Assembly: GCA_026014735.1 (NCBI GenBank) | Contig: JAOZHT010000001.1 | Span: forward strand, 992,001 to 1,056,000 | Direction of reading: 5' to 3' | DNA: 64,000 bases | From: Candidatus Bathyarchaeota archaeon | Lineage (GTDB): Archaea; Thermoproteota; Bathyarchaeia; Bathyarchaeales; Bathycorpusculaceae | Shown: in pieces, positions 51,660 to 62,143 of the stretch | How the letters are laid out: the number at the start of each line of letters is the position of its first letter | How positions within the stretch are numbered: the stretch's first letter is position 1 | Made by a program: the position numbers and the translations under genes | Notes under the pieces: generated by a model | Seen by the model: the letters and a program-made list of their open reading frames with translations, nothing else | The model's database searches: none | Told to the model about the DNA's origin: nothing

Positions 51660-53342
51660 ATGAGTGAAAAAGACGTAACTAGGTTCCTTCAGATTCTGGG
51701 TTTATCGAAGCGGGAAATCCAAGTTTACATGTTCCTCGCCAAGAGCGGCGTGCAATCCACAAGCTTCGTGGCTAAGCGCCTAAAGATGGAGCGTGTGCAG
51801 GCATACCGTACCTTCAAGAAACTCCAGGAAAAGGGCTTCATTGAAGCCACCCTTGAGCGACCAACCCGATTCACCATCGTGCCCTTCTCAGCGTTAGTAG
51901 ACAACTTTATCACTGCCAAAAAAAACGAGGTTACCAACCTAAGCGAGCAGAAACAGAACCTGCTCACCGCCTGGCAATCCATCAGCGCACCCGAATCTGA
52001 GTACCCCGTCGCAAAATTCTCCATTATAACGGGTAAAAAGAAAATCCATTCAAAAATGCTTAACATGATTGAGGAATCAAAATCCGAAGTCATCGTCCTC
52101 ACGACGGCGCTGGGTATAATCCAGGAGGACATCGCCGGCATTTTCGACGCCGCCATCGCGCCCTCGCAGGACCGCAACGTGCAGGTCCAAATCATCACCG
52201 ACATCTCCATGGATAACTACAAAGTGGTAGAACGCATCGATCGAAACATCAGCGATGACAGTCTCAACATTAAACTCCGTCACGTCACCATGAACTCCAA
52301 GTTCTTTCCCCGTTTCCTCATAAAAGACGAGGAAGAAGCTATCCTGTATGCGCCCTTCGGCAACGAAGCCTCCGTGCTTAACCTCGAAGATGAGGGCCTC
52401 TGGATTAACGACAAAATGTTCATTTCAGTTCTCAAAGCGTTCTTTGTGCAGATGTGGCAGAGCGGTATCGAAGCGGAAAGGCGCATCGATGAACTGAAAA
52501 GCGGTGTCCCCATCGGCGAAACCGTGGTGATTAAGGATCCTGATGAGGCATGGCAGAAAGTCACCAAGGTTCTAGACATGGCTAAAGAAGATGTGGTCAT
52601 AATCACGTCTTCGCAGAGTATCAATCGCTTCGCTGAGGATGACCCGCTGCTTGAATACTTCAAGAAAGGCCTCAATGTCCGTTTAATGGCATCCATCGAT
52701 TTAGATAACCTTGAGCCCGCCCAGAAGCTAGCTAAGAACTACGAGGTCAAACATGTCCCCATCAGCTACCTAACCATGATGCTGGTGGATGGCAAACACC
52801 TCTTCATGTTTAAGATGCCGCCGCTAAGCGACTTTGGCGTCGAATCCGCCTTCTACTTAGTGGACACCTTCTACAGCACAGACCCCAGCCAAATCGAGCG
52901 GGTAAGCGAAATGCTCGACGACATCTGGAAACGCGGCATAGACATAACCGAAATCAGCAGCCAAGCGGGAACCAAGCTGCCTCAGGTGGAGCTGGAAGCC
53001 GATGCCACCATAGCTGACAGCGTGGATAGGATGCTGCAGAACAACGTAACCACCATCCTGATAGTTAAGAACAGTGAGCCGCTGGGAGTTCTCAGTGACC
53101 GCGAGGTGCTAAGGGGCATCATCGAGAAACATCATGATCCCCAGAGGACCCGCATAAAAGACCTTGACTACACGCCATTGATAATCCTGGAACAGGATGA
53201 ATCGATGGTTACGGCTATGAAGATGATGACTAAAAAGGGCTTTAAACGTGCAGCGATGGTTAAAAATGGGCAGCTCATAGGGATGCTTACTGAGGAAGCC
53301 GCCAAAAAAGCCGCGGTGCAGATGAAAGCCAAAGCAACCTAG
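51660..53342 (+). CDS. TrmB-type regulator fused to a CBS pair
   Basis: The 560-residue protein begins with a TrmB winged helix (residues 1-75; LGLSKREIQVYMFLAKSGVQSTSFVAKRLKMERVQAYRTFKKL). Two related alpha-beta domains follow, about residues 110-275 and 290-430, resembling the PLD-like sensor domain seen after TrmB helices (IHSKMLNMIEESKSEVIVLTTAL and VLDMAKEDVVIITSSQSI are parallel units). The C-terminal 130 residues are a CBS pair (ATIADSVDRMLQNNVTTILIVKN; MVTAMKMMTKKGFKRAAMVKNG), which typically binds adenine nucleotides. The set suggests a regulator that combines ligand and nucleotide sensing. No target is adjacent. Confidence 0.85.
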   Translation: MSEKDVTRFLQILGLSKREIQVYMFLAKSGVQSTSFVAKRLKMERVQAYRTFKKLQEKGFIEATLERPTRFTIVPFSALVDNFITAKKNEVTNLSEQKQNLLTAWQSISAPESEYPVAKFSIITGKKKIHSKMLNMIEESKSEVIVLTTALGIIQEDIAGIFDAAIAPSQDRNVQVQIITDISMDNYKVVERIDRNISDDSLNIKLRHVTMNSKFFPRFLIKDEEEAILYAPFGNEASVLNLEDEGLWINDKMFISVLKAFFVQMWQSGIEAERRIDELKSGVPIGETVVIKDPDEAWQKVTKVLDMAKEDVVIITSSQSINRFAEDDPLLEYFKKGLNVRLMASIDLDNLEPAQKLAKNYEVKHVPISYLTMMLVDGKHLFMFKMPPLSDFGVESAFYLVDTFYSTDPSQIERVSEMLDDIWKRGIDITEISSQAGTKLPQVELEADATIADSVDRMLQNNVTTILIVKNSEPLGVLSDREVLRGIIEKHHDPQRTRIKDLDYTPLIILEQDESMVTAMKMMTKKGFKRAAMVKNGQLIGMLTEEAAKKAAVQMKAKAT

Positions 53343-53409
53343 GCCCCTACATCATTCATTGCGACTTTTTAAAGGCAAAGAATTATTAGCAAACCAACCC
53401 AAGGCATAG

Positions 53410-54105
<696 letters not shown>

Positions 54106-54111
54106 ATCCGC

Positions 54112-55002
54112 GTGAATCGCTTGAAGGTTGAACCAGAATGCGAATCCTGCCTGCTTAGCCGGGCAACAATCCAAACCTACCAGGCCACCACCAACCCTGC
54201 CCTGCGGTTCCGCTGCATAGCCGAAATCACCAAGCTCCTGAACCACGAATTCAAGCCGACCTCCAACGCCGCGGAAATCGGAACAAAACGAGACCGCATC
54301 ATCCGTAAACTCACGGGCTGCGATGACCCCTACAAATTCAACAAGAAGCTAGCCAACGAGAAAGCCCTCAAGCTGCTGCCCCGCGCCAAAAAGTTTGTGG
54401 AGTCAGGCTACAGCCAGCAGGACCGCTTCAAAAAAGCCTGCCTCTGCGCCATCGTCGGCAACATTATGGAGTTTGATGTTCCCGGCCACAAGTTCACGCT
54501 CAATAGCCTCTCGACGGTTATGCGGGAAGCCGCTAAGGACCTTGTCATAGACGACATCGACAAAGCCTACGAGTTGGCAAAGAAGGCGCAGGCTGTGCTG
54601 TATCTGGCGGATAACGCGGGCGAAATTGTTTTCGACACCCTGCTGGTGGAGCAGCTTAAGAACATGGGGCTTAAAGTCACCTACGTTGTGAAAGGCGGCC
54701 CCGTCATCAACGACGCCACAATGGAAGACGCTGAAGTCAGTAACATGGATAAAATCGCCGACGAAGTCATCACCACCGGCTGCGACGCAGTGGGGCTACA
54801 GAAAAAGGAGGCCTCCGCGGAGTTTCTTAAGGCCTACGATCAGGCAGAGCTTGTTTTTGCCAAAGGCATGGGATATGCGGAAACCCTCACTGAATACCAA
54901 CTCACCAAACCGCATCTGCTGCTGTTGCGCACCAAATGCGTACCCGTTGCCAACTACTTCGCTGTGCCCAGAGACAAAAACGTAGCCAAACTACTCCCCT
55001 AA
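54112..55002 (+). CDS. DUF89-family metal-dependent phosphatase
   Basis: The 296-residue protein belongs to the DUF89 group of damage-control phosphatases, which remove phosphate from side-products of sugar metabolism. The N-terminus has a CESC pair (Cys11, Cys14), the centre ADNAGEIVFDTLLVEQL with the metal-binding Asp and Asn, and then VKGGPVINDATMEDA and FAKGMGYAETL. Following tpiA within six bases suggests it acts on sugar-phosphate by-products of that pathway, which is inference. Start is GTG 54112. Confidence 0.88.
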   Translation: MNRLKVEPECESCLLSRATIQTYQATTNPALRFRCIAEITKLLNHEFKPTSNAAEIGTKRDRIIRKLTGCDDPYKFNKKLANEKALKLLPRAKKFVESGYSQQDRFKKACLCAIVGNIMEFDVPGHKFTLNSLSTVMREAAKDLVIDDIDKAYELAKKAQAVLYLADNAGEIVFDTLLVEQLKNMGLKVTYVVKGGPVINDATMEDAEVSNMDKIADEVITTGCDAVGLQKKEASAEFLKAYDQAELVFAKGMGYAETLTEYQLTKPHLLLLRTKCVPVANYFAVPRDKNVAKLLP

Positions 55003-55025
55003 CCCATTTTTGCTGAATTTTACGC

Positions 55026-56054
55026 TTAGGGTGCAACCGCTTTTTTCAGGCTCTCCGCGGCGGCTTCAGGCGGCACCGTGTTGATGTAGATGCCAGTGCT
55101 CTTCTCGAAGCCCGCCCACGTAGCCAGTTTCGGGTAGACTTCGAGGTGCCAGTGGTAGTCGCCCCTGATGGTTTGGTGGATGCCGTAGTTGTAGGGTGGA
55201 TCGTTTAGGAGGCTTTTCAGGGCTGCAAGACTGGTTTTTAGGGTCTGCGCAAGCGTCTTGATTTCGTCTGCGGTGAGGTCGGCGATGTTGGCGCTGTGGC
55301 GTTTGGGGGCTATCCAGAACTCCATCGGGTTAATGCTGGCGTAGGGTGCAAAAACCACGAAGTCGCTGTTCTCAAAAATCAGCCGCGGACCCTTCGCTTC
55401 ACGCGCTATGATGTCGCAGAAGAGGCATCTGCCCTGCTCTTTGCGGTAGGCTTGGAGGGCTTTCTGCTCCTCAGCGATGCACTTGGGAACCATCGGGGTG
55501 GCGATGATTTGGCTGTGCGCATGAGTCATCGATGCCCCTGCTTCTAAGCCGTAGTTGCGGAAAATCGACACGTACGCCACGTAGCTTTTGGCGCTGAGCT
55601 CTCGGAAACGGTCGATGTAGGCGCCCAAGATAAGTTCGACCTGAGAAAGGGGAGCAGTGGAGGGTTCCTCGCCGTGGACGGGGGTTTCAATAACGACTTC
55701 ATGGTGTCCGATGGCGTAGCCGAAATCGTTGCCCTGGAAAACCTGCTCAGTATCCGCCAGCTGCTGGGGTGGGGTGAATGCCGGGTAGAGATTGGGGATA
55801 ACGCGGACCAGCCAATCCTTGGGGCGCTCTCCACCTTGCGGGTCTTGGCTACGAGTTACTTCTCCGTTTTCTTTTTTGATAAGCAGAACGGCAGGCGGCG
55901 TCATGTGCTCGTTTCCTACGCACATGGGGCACGTGGAGTTTTTGGTCGCTGGCGGATGCGGCTTGGCTAAATCGATGGGGCGTTTTGCACGTTCAGTGGC
56001 GATGACGACCCAGCGGTCGAGAAGGTAATCTTTGCGAAGCTCGTTGTAGGGCAT
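55026..56054 (-). CDS. galT: Galactose-1-phosphate uridylyltransferase-like enzyme
   Basis: The start is ATG 56054 (MPYNELRKDYLLDRWVVIATERAKRP), giving 342 residues; the longer frame to 56153 does not match the family. Zinc-type cysteines are in TCPMCVGNEH; the HIT-type motif is in ASMTHAHSQIIATPMVP with the catalytic His-x-His, and RCLFCDIIAREAKGPRLIF and YHWHLEVYPKL supply a further metal site. The enzyme transfers UMP between glucose- and galactose-1-phosphate; related archaeal proteins act on other sugar phosphates. The gene is divergent from the glycosyltransferase. Confidence 0.9.
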   Translation of the reverse strand: MPYNELRKDYLLDRWVVIATERAKRPIDLAKPHPPATKNSTCPMCVGNEHMTPPAVLLIKKENGEVTRSQDPQGGERPKDWLVRVIPNLYPAFTPPQQLADTEQVFQGNDFGYAIGHHEVVIETPVHGEEPSTAPLSQVELILGAYIDRFRELSAKSYVAYVSIFRNYGLEAGASMTHAHSQIIATPMVPKCIAEEQKALQAYRKEQGRCLFCDIIAREAKGPRLIFENSDFVVFAPYASINPMEFWIAPKRHSANIADLTADEIKTLAQTLKTSLAALKSLLNDPPYNYGIHQTIRGDYHWHLEVYPKLATWAGFEKSTGIYINTVPPEAAAESLKKAVAP

Positions 56055-56206
56055 ACAAATCAAGATAGAACAGGACGCCCATGATTTAGGCGTTTCTAAA
56101 TTCGCCTCCATAGGGGTAATTTGCGTAAAATATATTTCGCCGCTGAAATGCATGCTACTAGCGGGCAGTTAGCTATTGAGTGGCATAAACGACTGGGGAG
56201 GGTTGG

Positions 56207-59200
56207 TTGCTAGGTGTGGTTTGCTTCAAAAGAGGCTTAATTGATTACGCGCCGCTTTCGCTGATTTTGTTGGGAGCTGCGCTGGTTGCCTTTTCGATGG
56301 GGCCCTACCAAACTTGGGATACCCAACTTGAGTTCGAAGCCGCCTCCAACGTGGTAAAGATGGGCGTACCCTACGTTGAGGGCTTCGGCGCAGTCATCGA
56401 CGAGCCGCCACTGGGTTACTACCTTGAAGGGCTGCTGTTTAGGGCATTGGGGACCTCGATGACTGTGGGTGTAGGGGCGGTTACTTTTTTCGGGCTGGCT
56501 TGCGTTGCTGTAATCTACTTTCTGGGCAGAGAACTCTTCAGTAGATCCACGGGGGTCTTTGCCGCGGCGCTTCTGAGCTTAAACCCCTGGCACCTTGCAT
56601 TGACCCGCATCTTTCTAATAGACGCTCAGTGCCTCTTCTTTAGTCTGCTCAGCCTCTACGTGGGCGTTTTGGCTATTCGTAGAGACAGCCTTAAACTTGC
56701 TTTGGCAGCGGGGCTTCTTTTTGGCGCGGGCTTCATGACAAAGTTTTATGCAGTATTCGCGCTGATCCCCCTGCTAATATTCTATCTTCACTCAAAACCC
56801 CGGGATGCAAAACGGGCCTCTGCCAAGTTAGCGGCGTTCGCGCTGCCTACCCTTGCGTTTGCGCTGCTTTGGTATCAGGGGGTTTTGGGGCGTTCGCTGC
56901 TTTCAGTTTTTGTCCACAACGACTTCTCAAACACAGTCCCTGCCGCCACGGGTGTGGTTACCTCGCCGTTTTTTGCCGCCAACTTTATGGTGAACTACGG
57001 CTTAGGCTTGTATGTGTTGGCTGCGGCGGCGTTTTCTTTGGTAGTTGGGTTTTGGTTTCGACGGGATTTGTCTAAATCATCTCCGGCTGATTTAGCGTGT
57101 GTGCTGGCGGTGCTTGCTGTTTTGGGTGTTAACACCTATTTAGGCGCCGTTTTGAACCTAAATATTCCCTATATCGGCGCAGTCAAGTATGAATACCAAG
57201 CTTTGCCCTTCTTTGTGTTGCTGGCTGCTTCTCTGGCGGTAAAGGGATCAACTCTTCTTTCTTCAGCTAAACCTATGCTTCCTAAGCGTCGGCTGCCGAT
57301 GGCTTTTGTTGGAGTAGCCGCTGTGCTTCTGCTTGCAGCCGCTTTACTTTCAAGCATAAATTCAACAAACATGGTATCCCAACGCGACTATTTGCAGTAC
57401 CGCGTGGAACCCAACGTCGACTACGGCTACGCATTCTCAACACCTGCCCCCCTGAATAGCCAAAGCCCCCTTATGGCGGTTCAGCTGCTGGGTTTTGGTT
57501 TGGTGCTGGCTGGGCTGCTTTTTGCTTTTAGGCAGAGAGCTTTAGGGTTTGCTTTTATGTTGAAAGGTTTTATATCCCAAGCCGTGGGAATGGTAAACAC
57601 TACCTGCCCCGCTGAGACCATGATTACCCAAACAAGTAACCCCTCTGGAGTTTCTCGGCTGAAAGCTGCCTTAACCAAGTGGCGAGTGGCATTCCTGCTC
57701 TTCGCCCTAGTCTACGGCGCTGTTCTGCTGCTCTGCACCCAGCATTACCCCTTAGAATGGGACGAAGTTGTCCACCTCAACGGCGCCCTTTTTCTGCAAT
57801 CCGGAAACTACAGCAGCTTCATCGACACCGCCTTCTACCCGCCCCTCTTCGATTGCCTAACCGCCCTCTCCTTTAGCGCCTTAGGCATAAGCCTCTTCTC
57901 GGCAAGGCTGCTCTCGGTGCTGTTCGGGGTTCTTGCGCTCTGGCTGGTCTTTGAACTTACCCAAAAAATGTTTGATTCCAAAACCGCCCTGCTCGCCGCG
58001 GTGCTGCTGGCAGTTATGCCCGGCTACTTTTGGCTGTCGCGGATGGCGCTGCTGGAAACCATGCTGCTCTTCTTTATCCTGCTCTCCCTGTTTCTCTTCT
58101 ACCAGTGGCTGCAGACCAAAAAGGACCGCTACGTTTTCTTTGCTGGAGTAGCGGTTGGACTGGGCGTTTTGGCTAAGTACCAGATGGTTGTGGCGCTGGT
58201 GGTTATGGCGGTGAGTTTGCTGTTTCTTGCGAGGGGACAGCTTAAGCGGGCTTTTTTGCGGTTTGCGTTGCTGATAGCTTCAGCGGTGGTGGTTGTGGTG
58301 CCTTGGGCTGCTGCGGCTTATCAAGTGTATGCGTCGGCGCTTTTTAGCCAGTGGCTCTATGCCCTGCAGGTGGGTAACCCCGAGAAACTGGCGTATAGCA
58401 GCCGCTTCCCCGCGCCCATATTCTACCTCATAGATGTGGCATGGCCCTACGAGAGCTTCCACCCCATCTCCATCGTCCTATATGGGCTGGGGTTGGCTGG
58501 GCTGGTTTTTCTATTGCTGCGCCGCCGAAGTGCCGACAAATTCGTCCTCATCTGGTTTGCCTGCATCTACCTCTTCTTCACGTTAATCACAAACAAGGAG
58601 TGGCGTTATGTGCTGCCGCTGTTTCCCGCCTTAGCAATCGCAGCCTCCGCTTTCATTATGTTCCTGTTGGGCAAAATCGGCGGCTGGAAAACAAGCGCGC
58701 GCTTGGAGCGTAAGCGGTTGCGTAAGGTGGCGGCGGCTGGCTTGGCGGTTTTGGTTGCCGGTGGAGTAGCCTACAGCATCTATGAAACTTACTCGGTGGA
58801 ATCCTATTTTGATATCCAAATCAAGTTGGAGCCCGCTACAATCTACGCTATGAACCAAATGCAGAATAACCAGTCCATCCTGGTGCTCTGCCCCTTCAAC
58901 TTCTTCAGCCAAGACATGATACGCTTCTACCTTGCCAAAAACGGCAACGACCAAATCCGTGTCAGCCAATACCCCGCGCAGCCCGTCGATACCTATACGC
59001 CGCAGTTCAACATAACCGAACTCATCGGCCTCTGCAAACAAAACCATGTTAAGTACCTCTTCGCCTACGAAAACGGAGGAACCACTCCATACTATAATAC
59101 TACACTAAATCTTCAGGAAATTTTTGTGCAAATCTATGCTTCAGGCAATTTCAGCGAGATTTCAACGCAAGCCACCTTTGGCGCTAACCCACGCAGGGTA

Positions 59201-59224
59201 ATGGTGCTGACTTTTCTGGGTTAG
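56207..59224 (+). CDS. Double GT39/PMT-type membrane glycosyltransferase
   Basis: The 1005-residue protein fuses two glycosyltransferase 39-like halves. Each begins with an acidic pair near the first helices: TWDTQLEFEAASNVVKMG (residues 37-54) in the first half, and LEWDEVVHLNGALFLQSG (about 519-536) in the second. Each half has multiple transmembrane helices and an additional acidic motif (VIDEPPLGYYLEG; YPPLFDCLTAL). The total is likely more than 20 helices, with an outside C-terminal beta domain from about residue 870. Such enzymes use polyprenyl-phosphate sugars. The start is TTG 56207 behind a GGGGAGGG sequence. It lies divergent from galT. Confidence 0.85.
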   Translation: MLGVVCFKRGLIDYAPLSLILLGAALVAFSMGPYQTWDTQLEFEAASNVVKMGVPYVEGFGAVIDEPPLGYYLEGLLFRALGTSMTVGVGAVTFFGLACVAVIYFLGRELFSRSTGVFAAALLSLNPWHLALTRIFLIDAQCLFFSLLSLYVGVLAIRRDSLKLALAAGLLFGAGFMTKFYAVFALIPLLIFYLHSKPRDAKRASAKLAAFALPTLAFALLWYQGVLGRSLLSVFVHNDFSNTVPAATGVVTSPFFAANFMVNYGLGLYVLAAAAFSLVVGFWFRRDLSKSSPADLACVLAVLAVLGVNTYLGAVLNLNIPYIGAVKYEYQALPFFVLLAASLAVKGSTLLSSAKPMLPKRRLPMAFVGVAAVLLLAAALLSSINSTNMVSQRDYLQYRVEPNVDYGYAFSTPAPLNSQSPLMAVQLLGFGLVLAGLLFAFRQRALGFAFMLKGFISQAVGMVNTTCPAETMITQTSNPSGVSRLKAALTKWRVAFLLFALVYGAVLLLCTQHYPLEWDEVVHLNGALFLQSGNYSSFIDTAFYPPLFDCLTALSFSALGISLFSARLLSVLFGVLALWLVFELTQKMFDSKTALLAAVLLAVMPGYFWLSRMALLETMLLFFILLSLFLFYQWLQTKKDRYVFFAGVAVGLGVLAKYQMVVALVVMAVSLLFLARGQLKRAFLRFALLIASAVVVVVPWAAAAYQVYASALFSQWLYALQVGNPEKLAYSSRFPAPIFYLIDVAWPYESFHPISIVLYGLGLAGLVFLLLRRRSADKFVLIWFACIYLFFTLITNKEWRYVLPLFPALAIAASAFIMFLLGKIGGWKTSARLERKRLRKVAAAGLAVLVAGGVAYSIYETYSVESYFDIQIKLEPATIYAMNQMQNNQSILVLCPFNFFSQDMIRFYLAKNGNDQIRVSQYPAQPVDTYTPQFNITELIGLCKQNHVKYLFAYENGGTTPYYNTTLNLQEIFVQIYASGNFSEISTQATFGANPRRVMVLTFLG

Positions 59225-59391
59225 AATCAGTCGGATTTGCTATTGAGGTATCTTGTCTGAGGCGGCATTCACCCTCAACCCTGTACCCGCCAACTTGATT
59301 AAGAAAGCTATGCTTTACCAAATAAACCCGATTACCCAACCAGAAATCTAATATGGCGATAAAATAGTTTGATAGCATCGCGGGGCAGAAT

Positions 59392-60603
59392 ATGACAGCA
59401 GAGAACGCTTACAGCGCGGATTTTCCATCCGAAGTCATCAGGGAAGGCAAAGTGCAAGTGCTGGTGCCTGACCTTAAAGCCTACGGCGTAACCCCCAGCG
59501 ACTACGCGCCCTCCAAAGCCCCCGTCTTCTATAACCCCGTCATGGAGTTCAACCGCGACCTCTCCGTGCTGGCGCTCAGAGCCTACCGCCACATGATCGG
59601 CCACGACGTAACCATCTGTGAGCCACTCGCCAGCCAAGGCATCCGCGGCATCCGCTATGCCGCAGAAGTCGACGGTGCAGAGGTGCTTATCGGCGACATC
59701 AGTAGCAAAGCCGTTGAAGTTGCCCAGCACAACATAGAATTAAACCAGCTTCAAGAAAAAATAACGCTCAAGCACAGCGACGCCAACCGCACACTCATCC
59801 ACCATGCCTCGCCCAAGAAACGCTTCGATGCAATCGACATCGACCCCTTCGGCACCCCCGCGCCGTATTTGGAGTCGGCGTTTCGCGCCCTCAAAAACAA
59901 GGGGTTGCTGGCGGCGACGGCGACGGATCTCGCGCCCCTCTGTGGCGTCCACGCAAAAGCCTGCCTGCGCAAGTATGGTGGCAAGCCATTGCGCACCGAG
60001 TACTGCCATGAGTTGGCGGTTCGGCTTTTAGCGGGTAGCATGGCGGCGGCTGCGGCAAAGCAGGATGTCGGCATCCAGATTCTGTTCAGTCACAGCAGCG
60101 ACCACTACATCCGCGTCTACGCCCAAATAGGCTACGGTGCCAAACGCGCGGATGAGAGCCTCAAAAGCGTCGGCTACATCCTTAACTGCTTTAGCTGTAT
60201 GCACCGCGAAATCGCCCACAGCCTCTTCGGCTGCCCCACGTGCCATGAATGCGGGTCGCGCATGGATTGGGCAGGGCCGCTTTGGACGGGGAAAATCGCG
60301 GATGAAGCCTTCGTGGAGCAAATGCAGCTGGAAAACCAAACTGCCGCATTTAGGAACCACGCAAAAATCGCCAAGCTCCTCACGCTAATCAAAGCCGAAG
60401 CCACAATGCCCCCAACCTACTACGTCATCGATAAACTCAGTGGAAAACTCGATTTGCCCGCCCCCGCAAACCAAACCTTCCTCTCTGCCCTGCAGCAGTC
60501 AGGTTTTCAAGCTGTGCTTACCCACTTCAACCCAAGGGGCATAAAAACCGACGCCCCAGCATTACACTTACACAAGATTCTTCGGAAACTCGCCGCTCAA
60601 TAA
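59392..60603 (+). CDS. trm1: tRNA (guanine26-N2)-dimethyltransferase
   Basis: The 403-residue protein matches archaeal and eukaryotic Trm1, which converts G26 of tRNA to N2,N2-dimethylguanine. The SAM-binding and catalytic region has EPLASQGIRGIRYAAE, VDGAEVLIGDIS, IDIDPFGTPAPYLESAFRAL and ATATDLAPLCGVHAKACLRKYG. Near residue 260 a zinc-type segment (FSCMHREIAHSLFGCPTCHECGSRMDWAGPLW) is present, and a C-terminal domain follows. ATG 59392 is the start. Confidence 0.96.
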   Translation: MTAENAYSADFPSEVIREGKVQVLVPDLKAYGVTPSDYAPSKAPVFYNPVMEFNRDLSVLALRAYRHMIGHDVTICEPLASQGIRGIRYAAEVDGAEVLIGDISSKAVEVAQHNIELNQLQEKITLKHSDANRTLIHHASPKKRFDAIDIDPFGTPAPYLESAFRALKNKGLLAATATDLAPLCGVHAKACLRKYGGKPLRTEYCHELAVRLLAGSMAAAAAKQDVGIQILFSHSSDHYIRVYAQIGYGAKRADESLKSVGYILNCFSCMHREIAHSLFGCPTCHECGSRMDWAGPLWTGKIADEAFVEQMQLENQTAAFRNHAKIAKLLTLIKAEATMPPTYYVIDKLSGKLDLPAPANQTFLSALQQSGFQAVLTHFNPRGIKTDAPALHLHKILRKLAAQ

Positions 60604-60667
60604 GCAGTACTTGGGTTTTGAGCATAAATTCTTAAGATACCTCAATTAGATATGCGCTATTGAGAAG

Positions 60668-61287
60668 ATGCATTGCCTTAACTATTTCGTACAAATAGCG
60701 TTGGATGACAGGCTCTGTGGTAGATGCGGTGCCGCTGTGAAATCGCAGCTACCCCAAAGCCAAGGCGCTGACGCTGAGAAAGGTAAGCCCGAGTCTAATT
60801 TGTCAATTGCTTTACGTTAGGCGTAGGTGTGGCTTTGTTCGTTGTGGGAATTTTCATAGCTTTAGCCCTCAACAGCTTATACTATCAGCAGATCAGCTAT
60901 TTGGAATCTGAGGGCTTACAGGTAAGCATCTTTTCATCTGGCTTCAATGACATGATTTTCCTAATTGCCACTGGAGCCCTAATTACCATCATGGGCTTAT
61001 CCATGCTGGTGCTGGGCAGTCTAAGCTACTTCAGCAGAACCGTCAGAGAAGGGATGGCGAGAAAAGATACCTCCGCCCGTATAGGCAACGGGTTAATGAC
61101 TGGCGGATTTATTGCTACTGCACTCGGCTCCGCTAACTTAGTAAAACAGTTCTACCGGCAATCCAGCGTAGGCTAGTATGAACCTGTCTTGTACTTTTTC
61201 ATAATTGGGGGCTTAGTAGCAGTTTTCCTCGGCGCGCTTTTAATCCGAAGCTCATACATGCGCAGTCTTGCTGCAACAAAAGTTTAA
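60668..61287 (+). pseudogene. Decayed zinc-ribbon membrane protein (frameshift and in-frame TAG)
   Basis: Three pieces read as one former gene. The first (60668-60820) begins with ATG and encodes a damaged zinc ribbon, MHCLNYFVQIALDDRLCGRCGAAV, in which the second Cys-Gly of the usual CxxCG is replaced. It ends with TAG at 60818 in a different frame from the second piece (60829-61176), a two-helix membrane region beginning LGVGVALFVVGIFIALAL. That piece runs into TAG at 61174-61176 and, in the same frame, continues for 36 codons with a third hydrophobic helix (VLYFFIIGGLVAVFLGALLI) up to TAA at 61285. Zinc-ribbon and membrane architecture is common in archaeal proteins of unknown function. 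Confidence 0.75.
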
Positions 61288-61328
61288 AGGCGAAACCGCT
61301 GTTTCTAACAGTTAAGTAGTGAATAGTC

Positions 61329-62135
61329 ATGAATGACAGAATCGCAGTTATCGGCGCAGGCATGATGGGCAGCGCCATAATCAAGAGCCTCCATAAAGGC
61401 GGCTACGGCGGCAAAATCACAGCCGTCGACATCGCTGTTGAGAAGCTCAAGGAACTCGAAGCGCTGGGTATAGGCGTTTCCACAGATAACCTGTTTGCCG
61501 CCGCACACGCCGACATAGTTTTCGTTATCGTTAAACCCGCTGACGTAGCTAAGGTGCTAAAGGAAATCGAAGGCGAAATCAAGGGCAAACTAGTCATATC
61601 CGTCGCAGCCACGGTGCCCCTGAGTTTCCTTAGAAAGCATGCTTCCGACGCAAAAATCGTGCGGATAATGCCTAACCTCTGCGCGATGGTTCAGGCTTCC
61701 TACACGGCGTTCTGCTGCACCGAAAACGTCACCTCAGCCGACAAAGAAAAAGTCCGCACATTGCTGGGCATGATGGGGAGTTGCGATGAGGTTGACGAGA
61801 AATACATGGATGCCATCACAGCGGTCAGCGGAAGCGGACCAGGCTACATGAGCATCATCATCGAAGCCCTCACATACGCAGGGTTGAAAGTGGGCTTGCC
61901 CCGTAACATCGCCCAAAACTGCGCAGCACAAACCGTGATGGGCACAGGCAAACTCGTCACCGACATGCAGCTTGACCCCGCAAAAATAAAAGACATGACC
62001 ACCACCCCCGGCGGAACAACCATCGAAGCCATCTATCAGATCGAGCAGAGCCAAATCCGACCCGCCATGATACGAGCCATCGAAGAAGCCACCAAAAAAA
62101 GCCAAACCATCCGAGAAAAACTCAACCTCACATAG
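61329..62135 (+). CDS. proC: Pyrroline-5-carboxylate reductase
   Basis: The 268-residue enzyme makes the last step of proline synthesis. The N-terminal Rossmann motif is IAVIGAGMMGSAIIKSL, the dinucleotide domain continues to about residue 165, and the dimer domain carries AVSGSGPGYMSIIIEAL and DMTTTPGGTTIEAI. Length and motifs are those of ProC. It is followed nine bases later by the HAD phosphatase gene. No proA or proB is in the window. Confidence 0.96.
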   Translation: MNDRIAVIGAGMMGSAIIKSLHKGGYGGKITAVDIAVEKLKELEALGIGVSTDNLFAAAHADIVFVIVKPADVAKVLKEIEGEIKGKLVISVAATVPLSFLRKHASDAKIVRIMPNLCAMVQASYTAFCCTENVTSADKEKVRTLLGMMGSCDEVDEKYMDAITAVSGSGPGYMSIIIEALTYAGLKVGLPRNIAQNCAAQTVMGTGKLVTDMQLDPAKIKDMTTTPGGTTIEAIYQIEQSQIRPAMIRAIEEATKKSQTIREKLNLT

Positions 62136-62143
62136 GCCCAGCC

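Noticed and set aside
61174-61176. Pyrrolysine at the in-frame TAG
   Set aside because: TAG is used as an ordinary stop in several neighbouring genes, no pyl genes or amber-suppressor tRNA are in the window, and the same locus also has a frameshift and a damaged zinc ribbon, so decay is simpler.
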